Shown: positions 52,357 through 61,524, counted from the first letter of the stretch. The stretch is 64,000 nucleotides of DNA from Streptomyces pluripotens (GCF_000802245.2 NZ_CP021080.1:868001-932000); one strand, 5' to 3'. Made by a program: numbers and translations. The notes: generated by a model not told the origin, from the letters alone.

Positions 52357-53346
52357 TCAGGCCGCCCCCGGGGCGGGCAGCCCGCAGGCGCGCCGGGCCC
52401 GGGAGAGTTGCTCAACGGGGTCACCGAAGGCGCTCCAGGGCATCCGCGAGGCGTACGGGCCCATCGCCAGCAGCGTCACCCGGGCCTCGGACTCACACCG
52501 GGCCATGACCAGCGCATGCGCGAGGTAGGCCAGGTCGAGCACCGGGGTGAAGCGGTATCCGGCCACCGAAGGCAGCCAGTTGCGGTGGATCGCCAGCGCG
52601 GTGGAGCGCCACTGCGGTTGCTCCCAGACACGGTCGGCAAGCAGCCGGGTCGGGTCATAGCTCTCCACCAGGGCCACCAGGGGCAGCAGCCGGAGGGCGG
52701 AATCGACCGGCGCCCGCTGGCCGAGGAAGGCGGCCACGTCCCAGGCCGCGTTGACCGAGCCGCCGTATCGGGCGAAGAAGAACGACAGAAAGCGGTGGTG
52801 CCCCTCGCGGTGCCAGGGATCCAGGGACAGGATGTGCGCGAACAACCGCCAGGGGCCGGGCGGGGCGGTGAGCAGACCCTGCGGGGCCGGGTCGCGCAGC
52901 CGGTGCAGCCTCCGGTGCAGCCGGGCCATGGCCAGCTTGGCGACCCACGGGGTGGGGTCCTTGGGAGCCAGCGCGGCAGCACGGTCGCAGGCGGTCAGCG
53001 CAATCCGCTCCAACGCCTCGGCGCGGCCGTCATGCACCTCGGTGCGACCACCGTGCGCGTCGGCGGCCCGCAGCGCGCGTTGCACCGCGACCCGGGCCCA
53101 CAGCAGCGCCGCCTCGGGTGTCGGTTCCTCGGCCAGCCAGCGCTCGACCAGGTCGGTGTCGGCTGCCTCGGAGGCGAGTACCAGCGAGCGGTGGGCACGC
53201 AGGCCGAAGTCGGAACGGGTCTCAGCGAGAGCCTCGTACGCGTATCGATAACGTCCTGCGCGCACCTCGACGCATACGCCCGCCAGGACACGGTCGTCGG
53301 CCGCCGGATGCCATACATAGTGGCCTTCGAATAACTCTGCGGTCAT
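52357..53346 (-). CDS. Conserved hypothetical helical-repeat protein
   Basis: This 329-residue all-helical protein is rich in Ala, Arg and Trp with TPR-like helix pairs (ALLWARVAVQRALRAADAHG, and ACDRAAALAPKDPTPWVAKL). A SLDPWHREGHHRFLSFFFARYG block is distinctive. There is no signal peptide or catalytic motif. Proteins like this are widespread and uncharacterised in Streptomyces. It lies 44 bp upstream of the permease on the same strand, but no functional link is visible. Confidence 0.75.
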   Translation of the reverse strand: MTAELFEGHYVWHPAADDRVLAGVCVEVRAGRYRYAYEALAETRSDFGLRAHRSLVLASEAADTDLVERWLAEEPTPEAALLWARVAVQRALRAADAHGGRTEVHDGRAEALERIALTACDRAAALAPKDPTPWVAKLAMARLHRRLHRLRDPAPQGLLTAPPGPWRLFAHILSLDPWHREGHHRFLSFFFARYGGSVNAAWDVAAFLGQRAPVDSALRLLPLVALVESYDPTRLLADRVWEQPQWRSTALAIHRNWLPSVAGYRFTPVLDLAYLAHALVMARCESEARVTLLAMGPYASRMPWSAFGDPVEQLSRARRACGLPAPGAA

Positions 53347-53455
53347 GTCCCCCCGCCAGTCCCCGTACGACGCATCACAGTTACCCGGGAGGCATTTTAC
53401 GCACCGGCAGGCCCGCCCGGGACGCAGAATTCGACATATCGGTCAGGGGATTCGA

Positions 53456-54223
53456 ATGGCTTTATCCATGCAGTTGACCGACTGTCGGCCGGTGGTTCAA
53501 ACCGTGACTTTTCCCGGCCGGGCAGCCTCACCCCCCGGCCTCCGCGATCCACCACTAGACTGTTTCCGGAAAGCTCCCACCACACGACCCCTGGGAATCA
53601 CCATTCACGACCTCGCCGCCCGGCTGAGCGGGCTTCCTCCCTCTCTGGGCCCGGTCCGACTGATCGGCGTCGACGGGCACGCGGGCTCGGGAAAGTCCAC
53701 CTTTGCCGAACGGCTGGCCGGCGCACTGGGCGGGGCACCGGTGCTCCATCTCGACGACATCGCCAGCCACCAGCAGCTCTTCGAGTGGACCGACCGGATC
53801 ACGGCCCAGGTGATCCGGCCCCTCGCACGCGGCGAGGAGGCTCTCTACACCCCCTACGACTGGTACTCCCGCGCCTTCGCCCCGCCCCGCCCGCTGCCTC
53901 CAGCTCCCGTGATCCTGGTCGAGGGCGTCGGCGCCGGACGCCGGACGCTGCGGCCGCATCTGGCGCGGCTGCTGTGGATGGAGCTGTCCCCCGAGGAGTC
54001 CTGGAGACGTGGTCGCGAGCGGGACGGGGCGGAGCAGCAGGAGTTCTGGGAGGGCTGGATCGAGGCGGAGCACGCGCACTTCGCTGCCGATCCCTCGCGC
54101 CCCCATGCCGATCTCCTGGTGCTCCAGACACCGGCGGGGTACGAGGTGCTGCCAGGGCCCGAAGCACCCCGCACCCCGGACGATGACGTCACCCGGAGTG
54201 ATGGACCATCGGCAGTGTGGTGA
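53456..54223 (+). CDS. Uridine-kinase-like P-loop ATPase
   Basis: This protein of about 255 residues contains a P-loop GVDGHAGSGKSTFAERL, LHLDDIASHQQLFEW, and a lid-like RRGRERDGAEQQEFWEGW, as in uridine kinase/NMP-kinase relatives. The enzyme class would phosphorylate a nucleoside or small metabolite with ATP. The start is uncertain: ATG 53456 has an AGGGG site but gives a rare TTA leucine codon at position 3; ATG 53468 lacks the TTA. The P-loop begins around residue 80, leaving an unusually long, poorly structured N-terminus, so the true start may be further downstream. Confidence 0.72.
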   Translation: MALSMQLTDCRPVVQTVTFPGRAASPPGLRDPPLDCFRKAPTTRPLGITIHDLAARLSGLPPSLGPVRLIGVDGHAGSGKSTFAERLAGALGGAPVLHLDDIASHQQLFEWTDRITAQVIRPLARGEEALYTPYDWYSRAFAPPRPLPPAPVILVEGVGAGRRTLRPHLARLLWMELSPEESWRRGRERDGAEQQEFWEGWIEAEHAHFAADPSRPHADLLVLQTPAGYEVLPGPEAPRTPDDDVTRSDGPSAVW

Positions 54224-54271
54224 GCCTGTGAAATACCCTTCGGGGAACTCCTCGGAGTGTCTCAACCGTTC

Positions 54272-54301
54272 TTGACCGAGGACCCGGACAGGACTTACGT
54301 T
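54272..54301 (+). promoter_or_regulatory. Vegetative (HrdB-type) promoter candidate
   Basis: TTGACC at 54272-54277 and TACGTT at 54296-54301 are separated by 18 bp, fitting the principal-sigma consensus. The predicted start point is near 54308. Confidence 0.5.
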
Positions 54302-54307
54302 CTCAAT

Positions 54308-54380
54308 GTGCGGCCCTGCGGAGCCGCCTCAGACGCGAAGCCCCCGGTTGTTCCCCCGTGATCGGGGGCTTCGTTCTGCG
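54308..54380 (+). ncRNA. Candidate small RNA of about 65-75 nt
   Basis: From the predicted start near 54308, a short hairpin (gcggc/gccgc, about 54310-54327) is followed by a terminator hairpin (54336-54373) ending in a U-containing TTCGTTCT stretch. A promoter directly followed by a terminator within about 70 nt, with no ORF between, is the layout of an independent small RNA. It may instead be a leader or the end of the upstream transcript. Confidence 0.35.
54336..54373 (+). terminator. Stem-loop with short U-rich tail
   Basis: Arms 54336-54346 and 54363-54373 pair over 11 bp with a 16-nt loop, followed by TTCTGCG. It can terminate the uridine-kinase-like gene and the candidate small RNA. 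Confidence 0.7.
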
Positions 54381-54650
54381 CGCGACCAGCCTTCGGGGCG
54401 TCGCGAGCACCGGCCCGCTCACTCTCGGTCACGAAACCGGATGCGCCCCGTCTGCTCCCACCTCCTCGAACGGCCAGTGCGACACCCTTCGGCACCTGGT
54501 CGCCCCGCGGGTACGATGCCCTCGGTGCGACCTTCGAGCAGCTGCCTCGCGCACCTGCAACTCCGGTCCGCGGCACGGCGGTTCGGCCGCGGCGACGATC
54601 GGACGACTGTCCGGTGGTGAACCACGGGGCACGGTCTGTGGGGGGACGTG

Positions 54651-56516
54651 ATGGACTTCGGCACGCAGGGCCCCGAGGCCCCGGCCGACCTCGCCTGGCT
54701 GCGAGGGGTGGACGCCTACACGATGGGTGCCTATCCGCAGGCGGAGGAGGAGTTCCGCACCGCGGTGCGGATCGACCCTGGCATGGCGGACGCCTGGCTC
54801 GGGCTGCACGCACTGCGGGTCGACACGACGACCGCACTCCTCAGAATGGTCCGGCACCGCGACCGCTACGGCGAACAGCGCACCCGACATCGCCGCACTC
54901 TCAACTCCTGGTACTGGCTGGGCTGGTGGGTGCAACCGGTGCTGGAGAGCCCACGCGATCTGCTGCTCGCACACGCCTCCCACTGGCTGGACGGCCGGCA
55001 CGTCCCCGAGTTGGACCGCGCCCTGGCCGGGCTGCCACCGGTCGACACCGACCCACAGGTGCGCTTCCTGCACGCCTGCCGCGCGTACCTGGTCAAGGAC
55101 TGGGAACAGCTGGTCCGGCACACCGACCCGCTGCTGGACGATCCCGTGCTCGGCATCGAGGCCGGCCTGTTCGGGGGTATGGCCCGGGTCCGCCTGGAGA
55201 TGTACGGCCACGCCGATCCCCTCCTCTCGGCGGCCCTGATGCGCTGCCGCAGCGAACAACCGCAGCGCAAGGAACTGCGGTACTGGCTGGCGCGCGCCCA
55301 CGAGGGCACCGGCCGTTCGGCCGCCGCGCTCCCGTTGTACCGCGCGGTGCACCGGGTCGACCCGGCCTTCATGGACACCTCGGCACGGCTCGCCGCGATC
55401 GCCGAGGGCGACGGGTACGAGGAGGACATCGCCGACTTCGCCGCGATCACCCTGACCGGCGCCGGTCAGGACACCGTGGACGGGCCGGACGGGTTCGATC
55501 CGTTGTTCGGCATGGAGGGGCGGGATCTGCGGCTGTCAGAGCCCGATCCGCCGACCGGGCCGCTGCCATCGTCCGGCGATCCGGTCGCACGGCTGAAGAC
55601 CGGTGTCCCTTCCTCGGCGATCCCGGCCGGGCCGACCGATCCCGTGCTCCTGGAGGAGGCGCTCGCCGAACTGGAGCGCATGGTGGGGTTGGAGCCGGTC
55701 AAACGCCAGGTCAAGGCTCTGTCGGCGCAGTTGAACATGGCCCGGCTGCGAGTCGAGCAGGGGCTGCCGGTGCAACCGCCGAAAAGACACTTCGTCTTCT
55801 CAGGGCCGTCCGGGACCGGGAAGACGACGGTGGCACGCATTCTCGGCCGGGTCTTCTACGCACTGGGGCTTCTCGGCGGTGACCACCTCGTCGAAGCCCA
55901 GCGAGCCGACCTGGTCGGCGAGTACCTGGGGCAGACGGCGGTGAAGGCGAACGAGCTGATCGACTCCGCGATCGGCGGGGTACTGTTCGTGGACGAGGCC
56001 TACTCGCTGTCCAACTCCGGATACGGCAAGGGGGACGCGTACGGCGACGAGGCCCTTCAGGTGCTGCTGAAGCGGGCCGAGGACAACCGGGACCACCTGG
56101 TGGTGATCCTGGCCGGCTATCCCGAGGGCATGGACCGGCTGCTCGCCGCGAACCCCGGGTTGTCGTCCCGCTTCACCACCCGAGTCGACTTCCCCTCCTA
56201 CCGGCCCGCGGAGCTCACCGAGATCGGGAAGGTGCTCGCCGCGGAGAACGGGGACCGGTGGGACGAGGAGGCGCTGGAGGAGCTGCGGTCGATCGCCGGA
56301 CACGTGGTCGAACAGGGGTGGCTGGACGAGTTGGGGAACGGGCGGTTCCTGCGCACGCTGTACGAGAAGAGCTGTGCGTACCGGGATCTGCGCTTGTCGA
56401 CGTATGCGGGGACGCTGTCCCGGGAGGATCTGGCGACACTGCGGTTGCCCGACTTGATGCAGGCGTACGGGGAAGTGCTGTCGGGGCGCGGGCCGCAGGA
56501 TCCGCCGCCCGTGTAG
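54651..56516 (+). CDS. CbxX/CfqX (EccA-like) AAA+ ATPase with TPR N-terminus
   Basis: This 621-residue protein has an N-terminal half of TPR-like helix pairs (about residues 1-270), an acidic/Pro-rich linker, and a C-terminal AAA+ domain (about 320-600): Walker A FSGPSGTGKTTVARILGR, Walker B GVLFVDEAYSL, sensor/arginine-finger region NPGLSSRFTTRVDFPSY. The layout resembles EccA of type VII secretion and RuBisCO-activase-like CbxX. No esx or ecc genes are nearby, so its client is unknown. The ATG at 54651 is used (GTG 54648 is adjacent), with a G-rich ribosome site. Confidence 0.87.
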   Translation: MDFGTQGPEAPADLAWLRGVDAYTMGAYPQAEEEFRTAVRIDPGMADAWLGLHALRVDTTTALLRMVRHRDRYGEQRTRHRRTLNSWYWLGWWVQPVLESPRDLLLAHASHWLDGRHVPELDRALAGLPPVDTDPQVRFLHACRAYLVKDWEQLVRHTDPLLDDPVLGIEAGLFGGMARVRLEMYGHADPLLSAALMRCRSEQPQRKELRYWLARAHEGTGRSAAALPLYRAVHRVDPAFMDTSARLAAIAEGDGYEEDIADFAAITLTGAGQDTVDGPDGFDPLFGMEGRDLRLSEPDPPTGPLPSSGDPVARLKTGVPSSAIPAGPTDPVLLEEALAELERMVGLEPVKRQVKALSAQLNMARLRVEQGLPVQPPKRHFVFSGPSGTGKTTVARILGRVFYALGLLGGDHLVEAQRADLVGEYLGQTAVKANELIDSAIGGVLFVDEAYSLSNSGYGKGDAYGDEALQVLLKRAEDNRDHLVVILAGYPEGMDRLLAANPGLSSRFTTRVDFPSYRPAELTEIGKVLAAENGDRWDEEALEELRSIAGHVVEQGWLDELGNGRFLRTLYEKSCAYRDLRLSTYAGTLSREDLATLRLPDLMQAYGEVLSGRGPQDPPPV

Positions 56517-56604
56517 GGGCCGGCCCCGCCCGCGCACCGGGTGCTCCGGAGGAACCGGTGCCGCCGTCCATGGCGGCCCCGCAGCCGGCGGACGGCTCTG
56601 GGAT

Positions 56605-56624
56605 CCCGCGGCTCACGCCGCGGG
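56605..56624. terminator. 8-bp GC hairpin between convergent genes
   Basis: Arms 56605-56612 and 56617-56624 are perfectly complementary with a 4-nt loop, located between the AAA ATPase and the convergent CNNM gene. Confidence 0.5.
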
Positions 56625-56708
56625 GCTCCGTTCCCTTCCGGGTCGCGCGGGGCCCGGTTGCCGGACCCCAGCCGCCCACCGGGCCGGCACCGCGCGCCGA
56701 CGGCGATC

Positions 56709-57797
56709 TCAGCCCGTCAGTGCCTCCTCCGGTTCCCCGCTCGTCCTCGGCTCCGTGAGCTTGACGTCGGGGGTCTCCCGGTGTGCCGGATCGCGCACCT
56801 CACCCACCAGGAGTTCCAGTACGTCCTCCAGGGCGACCAGGCCCAGTACCCTGCCGGACGCGTCCGCGACCTGGGCCAAGTGGGTCGCTGCCCGACGCAT
56901 GACCGTCAGAGCGTCGTCCAGGGGGAGCTCAGCGCGGAGGGTGGCCATGGGGCGCCAGACGTGCTGGGGAACGGCACGGTCGGAATCCTCCAGGTCCAGC
57001 ACGTCCTTCACATGGACGTACCCCATGAAGGGCCCCTTCTCCGTCGCCGCGACCGGGAAACGGGAGTAGCCCGTACGGGCGGTCAACTCGACGATCTCCC
57101 CCGGTGTGACGGCAGGGGTCACCGTGACCAAGGACTCCCGCCGCAGCAGGACGTCTGTCACGGGGCGGGAGCCGAGTTCCAGTGCGTCCTCCAGACGCTC
57201 CCGCTCCTCGGGGTCGAGAAGGCCCGCCTGGCCCGAGTCCTCCAGCAGACGGTTGAGCTGCTCGCTGGTGACGACGGCCTCGACCTCGTCCTTGGGCTCG
57301 ACGCGGAAGAGTCGCAGGATGCCCTGGGCACAGGCGCCGAGGGACACCGTGATCGGCCGGCAGAGCCGGGCGAAGTAGACCAGGCCAGGACTGAGCCACA
57401 GCGCGGCCCTCTCCGGGGCCGCCATGGCGAGGTTCTTCGGCACCATCTCGCCGATGACGAGGTGGAAGAAGACCACGGCGGCGAGGGCGATGACGTAGCC
57501 CAGCGGGTGGACGAGGCCGTCCGGGAGACGGATCCACGCGAACACCGGCTCCAGCAGGTGCGCCACCGTCGGCTCGGCGACCGCGCCCAGAGTCAGGGAA
57601 CACACGGTGATGCCGAACTGCGCGGCGGCCATCATCTGCGGCAGCCGCTCCAGGCCGTACAGCACCTGGCGGGCCCGTGCGGTGCCCAGCGGTTCGATCT
57701 GGCTGCGGCGGACGGAGACGAGCGAGAACTCGGCACCGACGAAGAATCCGTTGGCAAGCACGAGCAGCGCGGCGAAGAACAGTTGGAGCACACTCAT
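56709..57797 (-). CDS. CNNM/CorC-type (hemolysin family) membrane protein, short form
   Basis: This 362-residue protein has an N-terminal DUF21/CNNM transmembrane domain (LQLFFAALLVLANGFFVGAEFSLVSVRRS; QFGITVCSLTLG; AAVVFFHLVIGEMVPKNLAM), then a CBS pair (VTDVLLRRESLVTV through GLVALEDVLELLVGEVRD). It lacks the C-terminal CorC_HlyC domain of its partner. CNNM proteins are linked to Mg2+ or Co2+ export or sensing. Its ATG overlaps the upstream paralogue by 4 bp, indicating coupled synthesis and possibly a heteromeric complex. Confidence 0.9.
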   Translation of the reverse strand: MSVLQLFFAALLVLANGFFVGAEFSLVSVRRSQIEPLGTARARQVLYGLERLPQMMAAAQFGITVCSLTLGAVAEPTVAHLLEPVFAWIRLPDGLVHPLGYVIALAAVVFFHLVIGEMVPKNLAMAAPERAALWLSPGLVYFARLCRPITVSLGACAQGILRLFRVEPKDEVEAVVTSEQLNRLLEDSGQAGLLDPEERERLEDALELGSRPVTDVLLRRESLVTVTPAVTPGEIVELTARTGYSRFPVAATEKGPFMGYVHVKDVLDLEDSDRAVPQHVWRPMATLRAELPLDDALTVMRRAATHLAQVADASGRVLGLVALEDVLELLVGEVRDPAHRETPDVKLTEPRTSGEPEEALTG

Positions 57798-59128
57798 CGG
57801 ACTGCCTCCGCCATGTTCACCGACGGAGCGGTCCTGACCAGGCGGACCCGTTCGGCACGGTAGTGGCCGACCTGGCGGACCGAGAGCCGCCAGCCCGGCA
57901 GCTCGGCCCGGTCCCCGGGGGCGGGGATCCGGCCGAGCAGGTCAGCGACCAGGCCGGCGACCGTCTCGTACGGCCCCTCGGGCACGCGCAGGCCTATGCG
58001 CTGCAGGATGTCGACACGGCAGCTGCCGTCGACGTCCCAGGCAGGCCTACCGTCCTCGGGTGGGGCGGGGGCCAGCTCGGGCACGTCCTGGCCGTCGTGC
58101 TCGTCACGGACCTCTCCGACGAGTTCCTCGACGATGTCCTCCAGGGTCACCACTCCGGCCGTGCCACCGTACTCGTCGACGACGACGGCGATCGGCTGCC
58201 CGCTGCGCAACCGGGCGAGGAGCGGTTGGACCGGCAGGGTCTCGGGCACGAGGAGCGCCTTGCGGGCGATGCGGCCGACCGGGGTGCGCAGCCGCTCGTA
58301 CGCGGGGACGGCGAGGGCGTCCTTGAGGTGGGCCATACCGACGATCTCGTCGATCTTCTCCCGGTAGACGGGGAACCGGGACAGGCCGGTGGCCCGGGTG
58401 AGGTTGACGACGTCCTCCGTGGTGGCTGAGGCCTGCAGGGCGCTGACCTTCACCCGGGGAGTCATGACGTGCTGTGCAGTCAGCTCGCCCAGGGACAGGG
58501 TGCGGACGAACAAGTCGGCCGTGTCCTGTTCCAGCGCGCCGGCCTGGGCGGAGTGGCGGGCCAGGGACACCAGTTCACCAGGGGTGCGGGCGGAGGCCAG
58601 TTCCTCGGCGGGCTCGACACCCAGCGCGCGGACCAACCGGTTGGCGACCGTGTTGAGTGCCGCAATCACCGGCCGGAACAGCCGGGAGAAGTGGTGCTGG
58701 GGCCCTGCGACGAAGCGCGCGACCTGCAGCGGCTTGGACACCGCCCAGTTCTTGGGTACGAGTTCACCGATCACCATCTGGATCGCGGAGGCCAGCAGCA
58801 TGCCGACGACCACGGCGATGCCGGAGGCGGCCTCCTCAGGGAGGCCGAGTGCGGCGAGCGGGCCGTGCAGCAGCTCGGTCAGGGCCGGTTCGGCCAGCAT
58901 GCCGACGACCAGGGAGGTGATGGTGATGCCGAGCTGGGTGCCGGAGAGCTGGAAAGAGAGCTCCTTCAGCGACTGCACGACCGTACGGGCGCGTTTGTCG
59001 CCGTCGGCGGCGGCCTCCTCGGCCTCGGGACGCTCAACGGTCACCAGGCCGAACTCGGCCGCAACGAAGAAACCGTTGGCGAGAATCAACAGGAACGCCG
59101 CTCCCAGGAGCAGCAGGGGGATGGTCAC
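57794..59128 (-). CDS. CNNM/CorC-type (hemolysin family) membrane protein, long form
   Basis: This 444-residue protein has the DUF21/CNNM domain (AAFLLILANGFFVAAEFGLVTVERP; GTQLGITITSLVVGMLAEPA; QMVIGELVPKNWAV), a CBS pair (VMTPRVKVSALQAS through AVVVDEYGGTAGVVTLEDI) and a C-terminal CorC_HlyC domain (ETVAGLVADLLGRIPAPGD). Probable divalent-cation (Mg2+) homeostasis at the cytoplasmic membrane. First gene of a two-gene coupled operon with a shorter paralogue. Confidence 0.92.
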   Translation of the reverse strand: MTIPLLLLGAAFLLILANGFFVAAEFGLVTVERPEAEEAAADGDKRARTVVQSLKELSFQLSGTQLGITITSLVVGMLAEPALTELLHGPLAALGLPEEAASGIAVVVGMLLASAIQMVIGELVPKNWAVSKPLQVARFVAGPQHHFSRLFRPVIAALNTVANRLVRALGVEPAEELASARTPGELVSLARHSAQAGALEQDTADLFVRTLSLGELTAQHVMTPRVKVSALQASATTEDVVNLTRATGLSRFPVYREKIDEIVGMAHLKDALAVPAYERLRTPVGRIARKALLVPETLPVQPLLARLRSGQPIAVVVDEYGGTAGVVTLEDIVEELVGEVRDEHDGQDVPELAPAPPEDGRPAWDVDGSCRVDILQRIGLRVPEGPYETVAGLVADLLGRIPAPGDRAELPGWRLSVRQVGHYRAERVRLVRTAPSVNMAEAVR

Positions 59129-59335
59129 GATGCCGCCGCCTCCCCGTCATATCGGGGCGGGGCGGCGCAGGTACTACAGGACGATCCGTCCATCGCCGGA
59201 GGGGGTCACTCCTCGGTTAGCAGGAAGCCCCTGTACGCCGGGCGCGGCGCGGCAGGGGCGGAGGCGCAGCGAAAACACCTCCGCCACCAGATTAATCAAG
59301 ACATGGGCCGCACGGGCAGGGTGGGCGCTCCGCAG

Positions 59336-59803
59336 TCAGACCCGGTCTTCCGTCGCGCGGGCCGTCGAGCGGGCCTCAGCGAGGGCCCGGAGGGCCTGCG
59401 CGTCGGCGATGGCGCGCTGTCTGGCGATGCCGGGCTGAATGCCCAGCGCGGGCAGGCTGGTTCCGTCACTGAGGTTGAGGTACACCCAGGGGTCGCCCGG
59501 ACGGAGGTTCACCTGGAGGATCTCCGCCCAGTCCAGATGCCGTCTGCTGGCGATGTTGACGACGGTGACACCGGACTCGTCGGCGACGACCTTCACCCGG
59601 GCGAACCGGGCCAGAGCCCAGAAGATCAGTGCTCCGGTGATGACGAAGGTGAGCCGCTCCCCCGGGCCGAGCTGCTCCAGCAGCATCGCGATCCCGAAGA
59701 TCACCAGGAAGATCACCACACCGGCGGTGAGCAGGATCACTCGGGTGGATCCCGGTCGGAAGGTGACGGGGAGGGCGGGAGCGTCGGGCATCTGCGAACT
59801 CAT
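59336..59803 (-). CDS. PH-domain membrane protein
   Basis: This 155-residue protein has two membrane segments (VILLTAGVVIFLVIFGIAMLL; LTFVITGALIFWALARF) followed by a bacterial PH-like domain (VKVVADESGVTVVNIASRRHLDWAEI, then DPWVYLNLSDGTSLPALGI). It starts 3 bp after the end of the hisG gene on the same strand, suggesting it is the last gene of the hisE-hisG transcript, but no role in histidine synthesis is known. Confidence 0.85.
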   Translation of the reverse strand: MSSQMPDAPALPVTFRPGSTRVILLTAGVVIFLVIFGIAMLLEQLGPGERLTFVITGALIFWALARFARVKVVADESGVTVVNIASRRHLDWAEILQVNLRPGDPWVYLNLSDGTSLPALGIQPGIARQRAIADAQALRALAEARSTARATEDRV

Positions 59804-59806
59804 CCC

Positions 59807-60655
59807 TTAGAGACGGCAGGCGTGGATGGCCGTGGTCAGGATGGCGCGGGCGCCGATGGCGTACAGGTCGTCCATGATGCGCTGCGCCTCCTTGGCCGGG
59901 ACCATGGCGCGGACCGCGACCCAGCCCTCATTGTGCAGCGGGGAGACGGTCGGGGACTCCAGGCCCGGGGTCAGTGCGACGGCCTTCTCCAGCTGCTCGA
60001 CGCGGCAGTCGTAATCCATCATCACGTACGTCCGGGCGACCAGGACGCCCTGGAGGCGGCGCAGGAACTGCTGGACCTTTGGCTCCTCGCCGTTTGTGCC
60101 GGTGCGGCGGATGACAATCGCCTCGGACTCCATAATCGGATCGCCGAAGACCTCAAGGCCCGCGTTGCGCAGCGAGGTACCGGTCTCCACGACGTCGGCG
60201 ATGACCTCGGCGACGCCCAGCTCGATCGCGGTCTCCACGGCACCGTCCAGGTGGACGACGGAGGCGTCGACGGCGCTGTCCGCGAGGTGTCCCGCGACGA
60301 TCCCCTCGTACGAGGTGGCGACCGTCTTGCCCTTGAGATCCTCGATGCCGTCCGCGGTGCCGGGTTTGGCGGCGAATCGGAAGGTGGACCGTGCGAAGCC
60401 CAGCGGCAGGATCTCCTCGGCGTCAGCACCGGAGTCGATCAGCAGGTCACGCCCGGTGATGCCGATGTCGAGACGGCCGGAGGAGACGTAGATCGCGATG
60501 TCGCGGGGGCGGAGGTAGAAGAACTCGACCTCGTTCTCCGGGTCGACGATCCGCAACTCCTTGGACTCGCGGCGCTGCTGGTAGCCCGCCTCATGCAGCA
60601 TCTCCGCCGCAGGGCCGGACAGTGAACCCTTGTTCGGGACGGCGATGCGCAGCAT
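59807..60655 (-). CDS. hisG: HisG: ATP phosphoribosyltransferase (long form)
   Basis: This 282-residue enzyme catalyses the first step of histidine biosynthesis, joining ATP and PRPP to phosphoribosyl-ATP. It opens with LRIAVPNKGSLSGPA, has DIGITGRDLL, and the PRPP-binding ADVVETGTSLRNAGL. The length and the C-terminal ACT-like domain (about residues 205-282; EGWVAVRAMVP, GARAILTTAIHACRL) mark it as the long, histidine-feedback-inhibited hexameric form that needs no HisZ. It lies 53 bp downstream of hisE. Confidence 0.97.
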   Translation of the reverse strand: MLRIAVPNKGSLSGPAAEMLHEAGYQQRRESKELRIVDPENEVEFFYLRPRDIAIYVSSGRLDIGITGRDLLIDSGADAEEILPLGFARSTFRFAAKPGTADGIEDLKGKTVATSYEGIVAGHLADSAVDASVVHLDGAVETAIELGVAEVIADVVETGTSLRNAGLEVFGDPIMESEAIVIRRTGTNGEEPKVQQFLRRLQGVLVARTYVMMDYDCRVEQLEKAVALTPGLESPTVSPLHNEGWVAVRAMVPAKEAQRIMDDLYAIGARAILTTAIHACRL

Positions 60656-60708
60656 GAGGTCGGCTTCCTTTGCGTGAAGGGGGTGGGTACGGCTCTGTCG
60701 GCAGCGGT

Positions 60709-60981
60709 TTACAGGTGGGCGTAGACGTCGTCCAGGGAGATCCCGCGGGCGACCATCATCACCTGGATGTGGTAAAGCAGCTGCGAGATTTCCTCGGCGG
60801 CTGCGTCCTTGCCCTCGTGCTCGGCCGCCATCCAGACCTCTGCGGCCTCCTCGACGACCTTCTTGCCAATGGCATGGACGCCCTTGCCGACCAGCTCTGC
60901 GGTACGGGAAGTGGCGGGATCGCCGTGGGCGGCCTTGTGCTGGAGCTCGGTGAAGAGCTCCTCGAACGTCTTCTTGGACAT
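60709..60981 (-). CDS. hisE: HisE: phosphoribosyl-ATP pyrophosphatase
   Basis: This 90-residue all-alpha NTP pyrophosphatase removes pyrophosphate from phosphoribosyl-ATP, the second step of histidine synthesis. Motifs: [34 protein letters not shown] (metal-binding Glu residues) and [18 protein letters not shown]. The ATG at 60981 is used (MSKKTFEEL); a second start at 60993 is possible. It sits between ribH (34-bp gap) and hisG on one strand. Confidence 0.95.
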   Translation of the reverse strand: MSKKTFEELFTELQHKAAHGDPATSRTAELVGKGVHAIGKKVVEEAAEVWMAAEHEGKDAAAEEISQLLYHIQVMMVARGISLDDVYAHL

Positions 60982-61015
60982 GGTGGTGCCCACCCTACGC
61001 GGTACGGGCGGCTCG

Positions 61016-61501
61016 TCAGTGCCAGGGTTCGGATACTGAACGGAGCGTGACCGCGGTCGAGACCGCCGCGGTCACCGCCTCGTGCCCCTTGTCCTCGTGG
61101 GACCCTTCCAGGCCCGCCCGGTCCAGGGCCTGTTCCTCCGTGTCGCACGTGAGGACGCCGAAGCCGACCGGGACACCGGTCTCGACCGAGACCTGGGTGA
61201 GCCCCTGGGTCACGCCCTGGCACACGTAGTCGAAGTGGGGGGTGCCGCCGCGGATGACGACGCCGAGGGCGACCACCGCGTCGTAGCCGCGGCCCGCGAG
61301 GGCCTTGGCGGCGACCGGCAGTTCGAAGCTGCCCGGGACCCGGATCAGGGTCGGCTCGTCGATTCCGAGTTCGTGCAGGGCGCGCAGAGCGCCGTTCACC
61401 AGACCGTCCATCACCTTCTCGTGCCACTGCGCCGCGATGACGGCGACCCTGAGGTCACTCGCATTGCGTACGGACAGCTCCGGTGCACCCTTGCCGCTCA
61501 C
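61016..61501 (-). CDS. ribH: RibH: 6,7-dimethyl-8-ribityllumazine synthase
   Basis: This 161-residue lumazine synthase condenses 5-amino-6-ribitylamino-uracil with 3,4-dihydroxy-2-butanone 4-phosphate and forms icosahedral shells. Motifs: [53 protein letters not shown] (catalytic His) and [27 protein letters not shown]. It lies 23 bp after ribBA in the riboflavin operon. Confidence 0.97.
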   Translation of the reverse strand: MSGKGAPELSVRNASDLRVAVIAAQWHEKVMDGLVNGALRALHELGIDEPTLIRVPGSFELPVAAKALAGRGYDAVVALGVVIRGGTPHFDYVCQGVTQGLTQVSVETGVPVGFGVLTCDTEEQALDRAGLEGSHEDKGHEAVTAAVSTAVTLRSVSEPWH

Positions 61502-61524
61502 GTCTCTCCTCAGTGCCTTTGTTC

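Larger units (their letters stand above)
54224..54650. other. Intergenic region with candidate small RNA
   Basis: About 430 bp between the uridine-kinase-like gene and the AAA ATPase. It contains a vegetative-type promoter at 54272-54301 and a terminator hairpin at 54336-54373, described separately. The rest holds the AAA-gene promoter region. Confidence 0.5.
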
